DNA of 64,000 bases from the NCBI GenBank assembly GCA_008711295.1, contig VUYV01000211.1, positions 1,455,938 through 1,519,937 of the forward strand, read 5' to 3'. Position 1 is the first letter of the stretch; each line of letters opens with the position of its first letter. Both the position numbers and the translations under genes were made by a program. The notes under the pieces were generated by a model. That model was given only the letters and a program-made list of their open reading frames with translations, was not told where the DNA came from and did not search any database. Positions 11,411 through 21,930 of this stretch are shown here, piece by piece. The DNA is from Anarhynchus alexandrinus. Lineage: Eukaryota > Chordata > Aves > Charadriiformes > Charadriidae.

Positions 11411-11650
11411 GCTGAGGGATCAAAGGGTCAACTCCCTTCCTTCAATGGCTGGAGTCCGAGGAGGACTCTGTCTGTTCGTCCACCTTTGATCCCAATCCCG
11501 AATGCAGATCCGGAATCCAGTTCCTGTCCACCACTGAGTCCATTCTGGGACTTGCCCAGTGCCAGCCAGTGACGTGACTGTCATCCTGGGAGCTTGATAT
11601 GGTTTTGTACATATTTCATTATTTCCTTCTTATTTTATTATTAATATTTC

Positions 11651-11656
11651 ATTAAA
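11651..11656 (+). promoter_or_regulatory. LTR poly(A) signal (ATTAAA)
   Basis: ATTAAA lies about 240 bp downstream of the TATA box and after an AT-rich segment, which fits the R-region polyadenylation signal of this LTR. The related minus-strand LTRs carry ATTAAA at the corresponding place. Confidence 0.55.
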
Positions 11657-11797
11657 GTAGTTTAGTTCCTTCTAAACTCATAAGTTTCTTTCTCTCCTTC
11701 TTGCCTCTCCTCGGAGATAGAGATAGCATAGACCATCTGTTGTTCTGCCTGAGTGGCCAGTCTGGCCCAAACCACGACAGAAGAACAGAAGACATAG

Positions 11798-11838
11798 GTA
11801 TACATAAGTTGTGTATACACAAGTTGTATATACACACC
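11798..11838 (+). repeat. 15-bp tandem repeat beside the LTR
   Basis: Two 15-bp units, 11798-11812 and 11813-11827, differ at one position (GTATACAYAAGTTGT), and an 11-bp partial unit follows. The array starts 18 bp after the LTR end. The units are rich in alternating purine and pyrimidine. Confidence 0.85.
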
Positions 11839-13690
11839 GATGTGTACATGCAGACGTGCACACCATGAACATGAAAAAGGGAGAGTACTGCAGTCAGTAA
11901 ACACAGACTAGGAGTAAACAATTGCCTGGAAATGTTTTTATTTAGTTGATAGGGAACTGTGCAGATTTAATGATCATTTTGTTATTTTCTTTATTAAACA
12001 GACAGAAAGGATGAATGTGTTTCCCTGGAGGGACCACAATCACAAAATGAGAAAAAGTTTTCTTTTTAATAAGCAATAGAACAAGATGTTAAGTGGCAGC
12101 CCTGAGTAGGAAGTCATGACCTCTGGGAGTACACTGTCACTCACCTTCCCCTAGTGAATTAATTTGCCATAAAAAATAGAAATATCATCCTTCATGTCAG
12201 AACCAAATCCATTGGATTTGTATCCAGAAGATGAAAGGGAATTTCAGAGGTATCTAGAAGCTTTTGTAATCATATTTTTCAGCAATAGACTACATTGGAT
12301 TCTAACTCAGTGTTTAAACCAATGGACACCTGTCTATTAAATTTATATCCCAAATGCAATATTTCAAAACACCAGCTGATGCAAAAAGAAATAGAAAGGG
12401 AAGAGACAGGATTTTGTGATAAAGAGAAAGATAATATTTCATTATGGAGAGTTGGACAACTATACAGACATATGGCTTACATGTATTTTGCTTTTGGATA
12501 GGGGAAAAAATGTTTTTGTTGGTTTTTTGGTTCATCTTTTTTATTTTGATGTCCCAGTAAGATCCATTCCTTATATTTAAGCAAAACATACGTATGCTGG
12601 AGGAAAAAGAAAGGAAGTCCAAAACGTGAATAAATGTGAACAAAATTACCTAGCCAAAATTTAAACTGCTGGATTTTGAAACTCACATATGGACCTCTTT
12701 TATATTTGATGTTGCCCTGGATCTATTTTTAACAAAAGATAAAGTCCTTCTGCTAAAAATTTCACTACAGTTTAGTTTTAATTATATTCCTGGCTTTTGC
12801 TCGGTTTCAGTATAAACCTTTTGGAGACTGAGCTGGACAATTGCTCCATTAAAACCCCTAAAATTTTATCTAAGTTAGTTCAAAATGAATCAGGTTTCTT
12901 CCAGTAATCAATAGCATAATACAATGAAATGTATTTTTAAAGACAAATAAACCAAACTGACCTGACAGATGTTTCACTAGCTTTCTTTCCTAGGAAAAAA
13001 ATGAGAAAAAATAGCTAGAGAGCCTTATTTAAACACATAAAAACATGTTGCTTAATCAGGATGAGAATATTATCTGATAATTCTGTTGCTGCACTGTAAA
13101 ATATATAAGACCATAAATTTTAACAAACTTGACTAGGCAGGAAGGAAAAATATAGATTTTATCAGATAACCTTATCTGAAAAATTATTTATGTATGTTAC
13201 TTCTCAGTTTCTCAGCATATAAAGTTTTGTCTTGTAGTCGCATATGATTTAAGCCGTCTACCATAGAGCCGGGTGAATTATTATTTTTTTTTTGCATTTT
13301 GAGAAATCTTCAGTAAAAATCTTTGTCGACCTGTTGAACCTTTAAGCTTTTGTCTTTCCTTTCTGTTAAAAGAGTAGACTAGCATTGAAATCTCACAGCA
13401 ACTGAATTATAAAATATAGCTTACATTTCATTAAACCAGTTTTATTCCTGAAGTAGGTCAGTGCTTTGTACTTTTTACTGTGAAGTAAGTTTGGTTTCTT
13501 ACTCCTATAGATTAGTAGGGTACAGAATATACTTCATTAATCTGGATATACAGTAAAAATAATGAAAATAAAAACCTGTTGGCCCTAAAAGAGATGTTTA
13601 TAGTCTGATTGAGTGACAGTAGTTGTTCTAGTTCCAGAAAAGAAGATTAATTCAGCACTTGATATGAAATTCAACTCCAGATTTAAGTAT
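11839..13690. other. Noncoding spacer, nothing recognised
   Basis: About 1.85 kb of AT-rich sequence between two LTRs. Open frames up to about 109 codons on the minus strand (12314-12643) have a low-complexity, FFF-rich composition and no recognisable similarity. No CR1 tail or LTR end is visible. Confidence 0.55.
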
Positions 13691-14180
13691 TGTGGTGGGA
13701 TGACCTTGTCTGGGTGCCAGGTGCCCACCAAGCTGCTCTGTCACTCCCCTCTTCTCCAGAAAGGAGGGGGAGAAAAGAAGATGGAAAAAACCCTCATGGG
13801 TCAAGTTAAAGGCAGTTTAATAAAGCAAAAGCAGAGGCTGAGCACAGAAGCAAAGGAAAACAAAAGATTTTATTCTCTACTTCCCATCAGCAGGCGATGT
13901 CCAGTCACTTCTCAGTAAGCAGGGGTTCAGTACATGTAGCGGTTGCTCTGGAAGACAAACACTGTAAATAACAAATGCACCTCCTTTCTCCTCCTTTCTC
14001 TTAGCTTATATTGCTGAGCAGACATCATATGGCACTGAATATCCCTTTGGTCATTTTGGTTCAGCTGTCCTGGCTGTGTACCCTCCCAAGATCTTGCTCA
14101 CCCCCAGCCTACTGTTGAGGGGGAGGAATGTTGGAGAGACAGCCCTGATGCTGTGCGAGCACTGCTCAGCAGTAGTCAAA
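13691..14180 (-). mobile_element. Truncated LTR of the same avian ERV group
   Basis: Read on the minus strand, this LTR ends at 13691 (terminal bases CCACCACA). It has ATTAAA at 13821-13816, a TATA-like ATATAAG at about 14011-14005, and the block GACCAAAGGGATATTC followed upstream by CCAGGACAGCTGA, shared with the LTRs at 11060 and 59374. The expected 5' end (a terminal TGTCCTGG-type sequence) is missing. Similarity stops at about 14180, so the LTR is 5'-truncated. No ERV internal region lies next to it. Confidence 0.8.
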
Positions 14181-14427
14181 AGAAGTTTTCTATGTACAGT
14201 TTAGTTTTCTACGTGTGTACTACTTGTCTAAATTTTCATTACACTCAGTGAAGAACTCCATTTGCAGTCAATAAAGTTTATCTTATTTGAAAGCAGACAT
14301 ACTTGATCAGAAAAAAATATGTAAAGAAAACCCTCAACTTAGAACTAAGCTCTGTGATAGAATATGCTGCAGTCTTTTGCTCTCCTTTTCTTCAGAAAGT
14401 GCCCAGTTTGAATTCTAAACTGTAAGT
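14181..14427. other. Short noncoding spacer
   Basis: About 250 bp between the truncated LTR and a CR1 3' end. I see nothing recognisable in it. Confidence 0.5.
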
Positions 14428-14690
14428 AGAATCACAGAATAGCTGAGGTTGGAAGTCATCTCGGAAATAGTGTCATCCTGCTGAAAGTAGGTCAGCTAGA
14501 CTAGGTTGCTCAGAATGGTGTTTGGTCGGGTTTTGAATATCCCTCAAGGATGGAGATTCCACAGCCTCTCAAGACAACCTGTTCCAGTGTCTGACCACTT
14601 TCACCATAAAAAGTTTTTTTTACAATATGGTGTAGTATGATATGATGGTATGCTTTTTGGTAGGAATTAAGGAAATTACGTTCATTTAAA
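14428..14690 (-). mobile_element. CR1 LINE 3' end
   Basis: The segment opens with AGAATCACAGAATAG followed by GAGGTTGGAAGTCATC, the reverse complement of a CR1 3' end. It continues through the antisense 3'UTR/C-terminal blocks GGATGGAGATTCCACAGCCTC and AACCTGTTCCAGTGTCTGACC. It fades out at about 14690. It is a heavily 5'-truncated copy with no octamer array beyond a single degenerate unit. Confidence 0.9.
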
Positions 14691-16349
14691 ACCATTGAGT
14701 GAATTATAGTTTATATCCAATAAATAAATACAATACTTTGAGAGAAAGAAACGAGAAAAACATGTAAGAAAAGTACGTCTAAATATAAACCTGCAGAGTT
14801 GAGTATAATGCATTCTGAATTTGTGTTACTTCAAATGGTATAGTCTTAGCAGTTTGAGACAACACTTTCCTCAGCAGTTTCTAGTCCCTTGAACAAACAG
14901 AAGAACATTGAACATTAGCATCAGTTGGAGCTGCATGCACAGCAAGTTGTGGGATGACTGAGCAGCAGTCATCAGGCAGCACTTATTCATATTGTAGGTG
15001 CTTGTTCATCAGCACTGAACTCAGGACCTGAAAGTAGGTAGCCAAATCTACCCGGAGAGTATATGGGAAGAGCTAGGCATGTCAGAGGGGCGAGATGATT
15101 GTATGAGAGATTTGTAGGGATAACCAACAGGAAATACTGAGCACAGAGGGAAATCCAAGTCTCTGCCTTTCACTGGGGACTACAACCCAAAAAAACAAGG
15201 CTTCAAGAAAAATTTTCTTTTGTTCAAAATTCACTGTTGAGAACAAACCCTTGTAGAACAGAATTCTATAAATTTGCTCTGCAAGACTTACTCAAGACTC
15301 ACTATTTCCAACACTATTACAAGAATGAAAAGGATATTTTTAATGTAGAACACTCATGCCAGAACTGGGAATTGTAAACCTAGATTTATTTAAAACTCAG
15401 GTATTTTACAAGTGCTCCATGACCACCATTTTATTGAGTATGCTGGGAAATCACTTATCTCCTTTCCTTCTCTTGATGTTTCTGTAAAATAAGAAAAGAT
15501 CATGTAGGGATAAGCATGACTGCAAAACCAAGCGGTCAGGCTATTATAAGGTGGATTGCCACTCCTCCAGCTATGACTGCCTCTTATGAAGCAACCCTCT
15601 TGAAGTACACTGAGAATATTCTCAGCATCAGTTCAGGCATTCAGGATCTTTGCCATTGTTATGGCATTGTTATGCTTTTGCAAACAATTACTATATCCAT
15701 CTTAATAAATGAATTGGATCAGGGTTCATTCTCTAGTTTTGAGGCTTGGAAATGCTTATTCCTACACAACTAATTCTCTTACCTCTCAGAATACAACAGT
15801 TGCATTCAAACTTTGTTGCTGTCAACAAAGTTGCATTTTTTTGTGAGAGTGTATGTTGGCCTTAGAAAAAAGGGCCAGCAAGCATTGAACAAAGACTTTA
15901 GCATTACGGAGAAGTACACGCCAGTGCTGAACCCCGTACCTGTGTCCTGTTTACTTTACTATCGTAAATGTAAACAACAGGGCTTAGAGAGATGCTAGGA
16001 CTCCTATTTCTCAAGCAGGATAGTTACAGGTATTTAAAGATCCTATTATATGAGTATATAGATTTTATAGGGTGAATAAGAGGTACTGCTTAGGGAGTAA
16101 GAAATAAGTTTTTTCCAGATTGTAAATTTGAACGTTGTCCTTCAATCCCACCTGTCTTTTTTGAATGTGGCTTTTTACTCTTTAAATAGTTTTACATTTT
16201 CTTTAAGTTTTCAACAGAATATAAGTCCAGGGTGCTGCGGACTTCAGGAGACCTTGACTATAATCCCTATTGGATGCAGTATTCATTGCCTTGCTCAAGG
16301 CTCTCACATGGCTGCCAGAGATCACATCGTTTTCTACTAATCTCTTAGG
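14691..16349. other. Noncoding spacer, nothing recognised
   Basis: About 1.7 kb with ordinary AT-rich composition. Open frames at 15516-15773 and 15813-15998 (85 and 61 codons) have no recognisable similarity. No transposon signature was identified before the ancient tail at 16350. Confidence 0.5.
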
Positions 16350-16430
16350 GGTGCTCAAAGGATTAATTAGTTAATGTGTTGTGAAGCACTTTGAAGATGA
16401 AAAGTGCTGTATAAGTGCTAAGCATTATGA
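16350..16430 (+). mobile_element. Probable ancient L3/CR1-like (or MIR-like) 3' tail
   Basis: The segment reads TGCTCAAAGGATTAATTAG, then TTGTGAAGCACTTTGAAGATG, then AAAGTGCTGTATAAGTGCTA and AGCATTAT. This order resembles the 3' ends of ancient amniote L3/CR1-type LINEs and the SINEs that borrow them: a TGTAAAGCRCTTTGA block, then an AAAGYGCTATATAARTGC block, then an ATTAT tail. It is much older than the ATTCTATG-tailed CR1 copies. The match is from memory of consensus sequences, so the exact family is uncertain. The preceding 150 bp (16200-16349) may belong to the same element. Confidence 0.55.
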
Positions 16431-18143
16431 GGAAAAAGTTGGGGAGGGGAACTGGGGTTTGACGGGTGGCTGAAATACAGCTTCAAAATCGCTCATTTGT
16501 TATTAAGAAAAGAGCCTTAATTCTCTCTGAACTACCTATGATCTGGTTTTCAGAACAGTAAAAAAATCTTTAAAACATCAACCTATTCTCTTTGAACCTG
16601 ATGAAGGTTACACGTTTCCACTCTGTTCTTTCCCTTTAATTAATTGTGATAAATACTATGGAACTTGTTGTTCAAAGGGTTTCAGCTGCCTAACTGTTAC
16701 CTTGTAGTAAGTATAAAACACTGTACACTTGCATGACTTTCTTACAGCTTACAAAAAGGAGAAAAGAATTGGCAATGTGCCCCAGGAGTGAATGGAAAAA
16801 GCTTTGAAAGTGCCACCATTGCAGCTGGAGCCATTTCAGTGGTGTTTCACTTCATGCCTAAAGTTTGTTGAGTCAAAAAAAAACTTCTCACTGTTGCCCC
16901 TCCACAGACTTCTACTTTTTCAATGGATGATGCCATATTATTGAACAAGTTAAGGTTTGCAGTTTAGCAGCTGGATTGTTGGTAATATTGCTGAAGAGTA
17001 CAAGAAGAAGGGAGTTTAAAACTGCTCCCATTTTGTTAAAATGCTCAAATGATGACCATGTTTCTCTCTTGTGCATGACTGCTCTGGGTCAAATCAAAGG
17101 TGCCCTTAGCCCAGAATTTTGACTCTAACTGTGATCAACAAAAGACTTTTGGGTAAAGGTTGTGTTGTCAACACATAAACTCTAGTTTTCTGAATGCACT
17201 AAAGAAGAGTGAACCTGAACTGTTTTCTTCTGACGGTTATAATGCAATGTCAGCATGGAATGTGCCTTCCACTTCTATTGAGAGTAAATCTAATCCAATC
17301 TTTCAGAGACATCCTGCCTCAGATTTTGCTGGAGACTCTAACAGATATAAAGTCAACCCATATATCAGGAATTATGCTATAAATGCCAAAAAATCTCACC
17401 TAATAGAAATTCAATGTAACCTGTCCCCTCGGGACCACTACTTTATAAATGTTATAATAATGAAAATAGAGGTAGAATCTGGAGCCAAATTTTAATTAAA
17501 AAAAAAAAAAAGAAAAAAATGAAGAATGATAAATATTTTCTCCTGGTAATAAGTCAGTTCTGCAAGATGACATTATAATCTTTTTTTTTTTTAATGTCAT
17601 AAATGAACATCAAAATAGGCATTCTCTGTCTTCTGTCTCTACTCTGTCCTTTCATCCAGTTTCATTCCTTTTAAATTTAATGGAGAAACCAAACCAAAAT
17701 GAAAAGGCAGGAACTTTCAATATTCCCACATGGTATAAACTTGCACATTTATGTAGTATGGGGGGTTTTATTTGTTTTAATATGGCTAGAAGCAGGCAAA
17801 TATTCCTCTGTCAATACTGCTAAAAATGCTTTGAATTATCACTTCTAATTTGTTCACAAGAGACAAGATGAATATTTCCAGCCTGCCTAGGTGATAAATG
17901 CATTGGGTTTTTAATTAGGTTACTTGTAACACCTGTAACACCACTACTAAAATCACATTGATAAAATAATGAAATGGTTGAACTAGTTAGCTGATCTTGA
18001 TGAAAAAACAACTTCCCCCAAAAATGCAGACCAGATGATTAAGTTAGCTTCACAAATACATCCTATCATATATTGTGACCACCCTCTCCATTTTAGAGTA
18101 GCTTTAGATCCTCAGTAAGCAAACCTATTAAACTCTTCCTACA
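16431..18143. other. Noncoding spacer, nothing recognised
   Basis: About 1.7 kb. A 111-codon open frame at 17160-17495 has a fairly protein-like composition but no recognisable domain, no flanking splice pattern I can support, and is probably chance. An A-run lies at about 17497-17518 and a T-run at about 17580-17592. Confidence 0.5.
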
Positions 18144-18264
18144 GAAAAAAAAAAAAAAAAAAAANAAAAAAAACAGACAAAACCAACCAACCAAACAAAA
18201 AACCCCAAACAAACCAAACCCAGACCAAACAAACAAGAAAAAACCCCAAACCCAAAACAACCCA
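18144..18264. repeat. Poly-A run with A/C-rich tract (contains N)
   Basis: A poly-A run (18145-18173, with an undetermined base at 18165) is followed by about 90 bp made almost only of A and C, with AACC, AAAC and AACCCC words. The complementary strand is T-rich then G/T-rich. A similar tract lies at 41867-41962, and a G/T-strand version lies at 27102-27150. The true A-run length is probably uncertain in the assembly. Confidence 0.9.
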
Positions 18265-20930
18265 GCAGTTCCCATATTATTGCATGTCCTCCAAGGCGTT
18301 TATTTGTTGGGCAGTCTGGAAAATGTTTTTGTCCTGTAAATTTAATTGGAATTTTGAAATACCTCAGCAATTATTTTCCACAGTATATATTTTTTTTGCG
18401 TTTTAGCTTTTCAAAGTTTTTCATGTTTTATTTAATCATTTATAATTAAGTTAATCAAAAATATTGCTTTGTTCTAAGCTCTTAACACAAATGCAAAATA
18501 CAAAACAAGGCAGTCACAGTGTTAAGTTTTCAACCAGCAGAATATTGTAGGATTTGAAGTAAGTTAATTTAAACCATTTGTGAAAATCTGATATGCATAG
18601 TTTTAAAAATCACGAGATGAATAGTAATACCAGAATGGCAATATGAGGTCAACAAAATACTTGTTTGGCCTGATAGCTTTTCTTCAGCATTGATCACTAG
18701 CATAGGGTATGAGAACAGGCATGTACACAGCGGTAGTTCCCATCAGTTTGTAGTTTAGGCACTTTTCACACAATAGATGGTATATCCTTTTGTGATTTTT
18801 TTTCTTCCATGAATTTGCTTAGTTCCTTTTTGAGCCTCCAACAGCTTTGTTATCAACAGCATCTTCTTAACAAGATGTTATGTGAAGCAGTATGTCCTTC
18901 TTGTAGGTTTCCATCTCTCAGCTGTTATGAATCTATACAGCCCAAGCTTTCATAAAGGAATCTAAATAGGTACGATCTAGAGAGGTTACCAAAGGAGTAC
19001 TCAACTGTGGCATCATAACTTTTAAAAGCTGCCTGATCTGAGCAGAATGGTTCAAATGGCATATGTCAAGTCTTAGATAACACACATTTATTCCATTTAA
19101 AAACAAACACCCACCCACCCCACNCCCATGGTACTAGATCATGAGCTCAAACACTGGCCCATAAACTGTCATGCCTCTTAACTTTTAGCCTGATCCCACA
19201 TATGGTTTTGCTTAGACTAACTAGCACTATATATCTTAGATAATGCGTGTGGAGCATAAGGTATGTCGAGGACCATTCCCAAGAGTTTGGTGTGACCTGC
19301 CTGTTGTAGGGGTAAACAGAGTTCACCTATCCAAATGTGAGCTAGGCTCTAAAGTTTCACCTCAGGGTCCAAGAATGTCCCCAGCCAAATACAGACATAG
19401 CCAATGAAGCCAGTCTAAGTGCACTTCTGGAAAAAAATTCCCTGACATTCAGATTCTTAAAAAATAAAACAGAACTGAACCAAAGACTATGCAAGGGAAA
19501 GTTTGTTGTTAAAACATACCTTGATGTCATGACCCCTACCTACCTGCCTTCCCAAGTATTTTCCTGTACAATTATGTGCCAAGGTTGAGTATTTCTCAAA
19601 GGGTAAGTACCATTAGCACAGTCATATTCATTTCCTATATGATATCATAGGTATATGGGGAAATATAATGTTATAATATAATATAATGTTACAGATACAA
19701 TCAGAACCAACTTGATGAAAATTTCCAGGCTAAAATGTCAAGACTAAACTACATTAATTGCACAGGACTGTATGAGTAATTGTGCAGATATGATTTATAA
19801 GTTCCACATCCCTACATTGTTCTACAACCTGCTTTTATTCACCACAGCCCGTGTCACTTGAAAACAGGAGTGATCTATTTGAGCAAATACTATAGATATA
19901 GCTTAGCTGAATCATTGTGTATGCTAAAGCCAAGTCCAATATTAATTGATTTCTTTAATGAATGCTAAAATGTTAGCCAATATTTTAGGTCATTGCCTTC
20001 ATAAATCTAATACAAAGTTATTTCATCTGAATCAAACATAGTTTATCTCAGATAAAAATCTTTCTCCCATTTGATTAAGATTTTGCTAACACATTTTAGT
20101 CTTTTACCTTAATATTGTCACAGATTCTGAAAAGGTATTTGGCAGAATTGATTTCTGAGTTTATTGCAATTTTTTTAGGACTTTAACTTTGGGAAAGCAT
20201 TTTGCTCTTGAGTTGACAGCTTTATTCCAACCCTAAGGCATCCGTGATAATTAATAACTGTGTCAGATCAGTACATCCTAAGCAGATGTGCTATGCAGGG
20301 TTTTTCCTTATCTGCCCTGTTTTCTACCTTGGTAAGTGACCTTTATTAAATTATGTTTCAAACCAGGAATTCATGACATTCAGATTCCATAGGGCAAGAC
20401 GAGAATGCCATTATCTCAGCTTGTACAGGAAGCTGTATTATTCTGCCTGTATCTAAATCACAGGATTTTTGTTTTGTATTTTAAAGCAAATTGCAGTGGA
20501 ACTAGCATTAAGACCAAATCAGGATAAATTATTTCTATGTGATTCAATTTTATTTCTCCCTTATTTTTCATTTATTTTTCCTTTTAATGTACACAAAAAG
20601 TTTTTATCTTCTTGATTGTTACATACTCATTTCCTTCAACATTAATAATAAGGATTTTTGTCCTTTTTCTCATTTATGCTCATTTATTGTCTAATTTAGA
20701 AACTCTTTAAGAAATATATTTTTGAGATGTTATGCATGTGGTTTTTATGCACTAAAGTTTCATAAAATATCCTCTCCCATCTGAAAAGTAGTAGGAATAA
20801 ACATGAGTGTTAGTGATCTTGTAATTCATAAAAACTTCCTGCTTTTTTTGTTCTGTGACTTTAAGATGAAATAAGGAACAAATTTGTGATTGAGCACATG
20901 AAGCTAAATCTGACTAGAAAAATCTATGGT
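18265..20930. other. Noncoding spacer, nothing recognised
   Basis: About 2.7 kb of AT-rich DNA. It includes a C-rich run with an undetermined base at 19109-19127 (N at 19124) and a short ATAAT direct repeat at about 19670-19690. No gene or transposon was recognised. Confidence 0.55.
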
Positions 20931-21185
20931 ACAAAGTCATGTTGGCTGTCTCATCACCTCTCTCTCATCCATATGCCTTAACACGTCTTCCAGGAGAATC
21001 TGTTCCATGATCTTACTGGGCATTGAGGTGAGGCTGACTGGCCAGTAGTTTGCAGGGTCCTCCTTTTTAAACTTTTTAAAAATAGATATGATGTTTCCCT
21101 TTTCCAGCCACTGGGGACTTCCCATCACTGTCATGACTTTTTAAATATGATGGAGAACAGCTTGGCAAATACATCATCCAACATT
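20931..21185 (-). mobile_element. CR1 RT-domain fragment, no 3' tail
   Basis: On the minus strand the sequence encodes [48 protein letters not shown], the linker and start of the CR1 RT domain. A further antisense match upstream, at 21150-21185, resembles the FAKLFSIIF block. The piece stops at about 20931, inside the QHGF block, with no CR1 3'UTR or octamer tail. It is therefore a fragment and not a simple 5'-truncated insertion. It lies directly beside the composite repeat at 21260. Confidence 0.85.
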
Positions 21186-21259
21186 GTCGAACATATTGAG
21201 CATTTTGTAAAATGGTTCTATAATATCAATATCAGTTCTCTGATGCTGCTCTTTCCTCC

Positions 21260-21930
21260 TCACTTTTTTCCCTGCTCCAGTATAAGACCCTTCTACAGGC
21301 TGCAGTTCTTCAAGAACCACTCCAGCATGGGTCCTTTCCACAGAGTATAGGCACAGTCCTTCAGGCACAGACTGTTCCAGAGTAGGTTCCCTATGTGTTA
21401 CAGTTCTTGCTAGAAAACCGGCTCCTCTATGGGCTCACCTCCACAGGCCACAGTTACTTCCAGAAAATCTTCTCCTGCTTGGGCTCCTCTGCATGAGACA
21501 CAGTTCCTGCAAGGAGCCTGCTCCAGTGTGGGCTCTCCATGAGCTCACAGATACCTTCATGACACATCCACCTACTGCAGTGTGGGGTCCTTCACAGGCT
21601 GCAGTGCATATATCTGCTCCACCATGGTCTTCCACAGGCTGCAGAGGTATAATGTGCTTCACCATGATCTTCTCCACAGGCTTCAGGTGAATCTCTGTTC
21701 CAGCACCTGCAGCACCCCCTCCCAATCATTCTTCTCTGACCTTGGTGTATGCAGAGCTGTTTCTTTTCTCATGCTTTTTTCCTCACTCCTCACTGGTTTT
21801 GCAGTGTTCTTCATGTTCTCAAATCTGCTTTCCCCAAGGCATCACCATCGCTGCTGAGGGGCCCACCTGTGCCCTGCGGTGGGTCCTTTGGAGCTGCCTG
21901 GAACTGGCTGTGTCCGGTATCAGGTAATAA
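21260..21930 (-). repeat. Avian composite repeat with internal degenerate minisatellite
   Basis: The stretch is GC- and CpG-richer than its surroundings. It contains a degenerate tandem array (21291-21718) and then about 200 bp with the words CTGACCTTGGTG, TGCAGAGCTG, CATCACCATCGCTG and CCTGCGGTGGGTCC. I remember similar sequence as a dispersed repeat in other bird genomes, but I cannot name the family. The strand label only follows the neighbouring CR1 piece. Open frames on both strands (for example 21435-21725 minus) follow from the repeat's low AT content and are not convincing genes. Confidence 0.6.
21291..21718. repeat. Degenerate minisatellite, about nine units of 40-57 bp
   Basis: Units are marked by a CACAGGCTGCAG core at 21294-21305 (TACAGG variant), 21593-21604, 21633-21644 and 21675-21686 (CTTCAG variant). 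Each is followed by a CTCCA(C/G)CATGG(T/G) core. Units between 21340 and 21590 are more diverged, for example CACAGGCCACAG and GAGACACAG. Unit length varies, so the array is old or evolved by unequal exchange and indels. Confidence 0.75.

Larger units (their letters stand above)
11060..11779 (+). mobile_element. Solo LTR of an avian endogenous retrovirus
   Basis: The element starts TGTCCTGGTTTGAGG and ends AACCACGACA, giving the TG...CA ends of an LTR and a length of about 720 bp. A TATA box lies at 11404-11410 and an ATTAAA poly(A) signal at 11651-11656, preceded by an AT-rich stretch. The promoter-proximal block (GACAGGTGACCC, then GGGTATTCCAT, then the TATA box) is shared with the minus-strand LTRs at 13691 and 59374. 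No viral gag, pol or env lies on either side, so this is a solo LTR left by recombination. I did not find a matching 5-bp target duplication (GTGTA against GAAGA). Assignment to an ERVL-like class is from remembered avian LTRs. Confidence 0.85.

Noticed and set aside
21435..21725. Minus-strand frame of 96 codons with repeated VE/HGG-type residues
   Set aside because: The repeated residues come from the minisatellite units. No start context, domain or conservation argument supports a protein.
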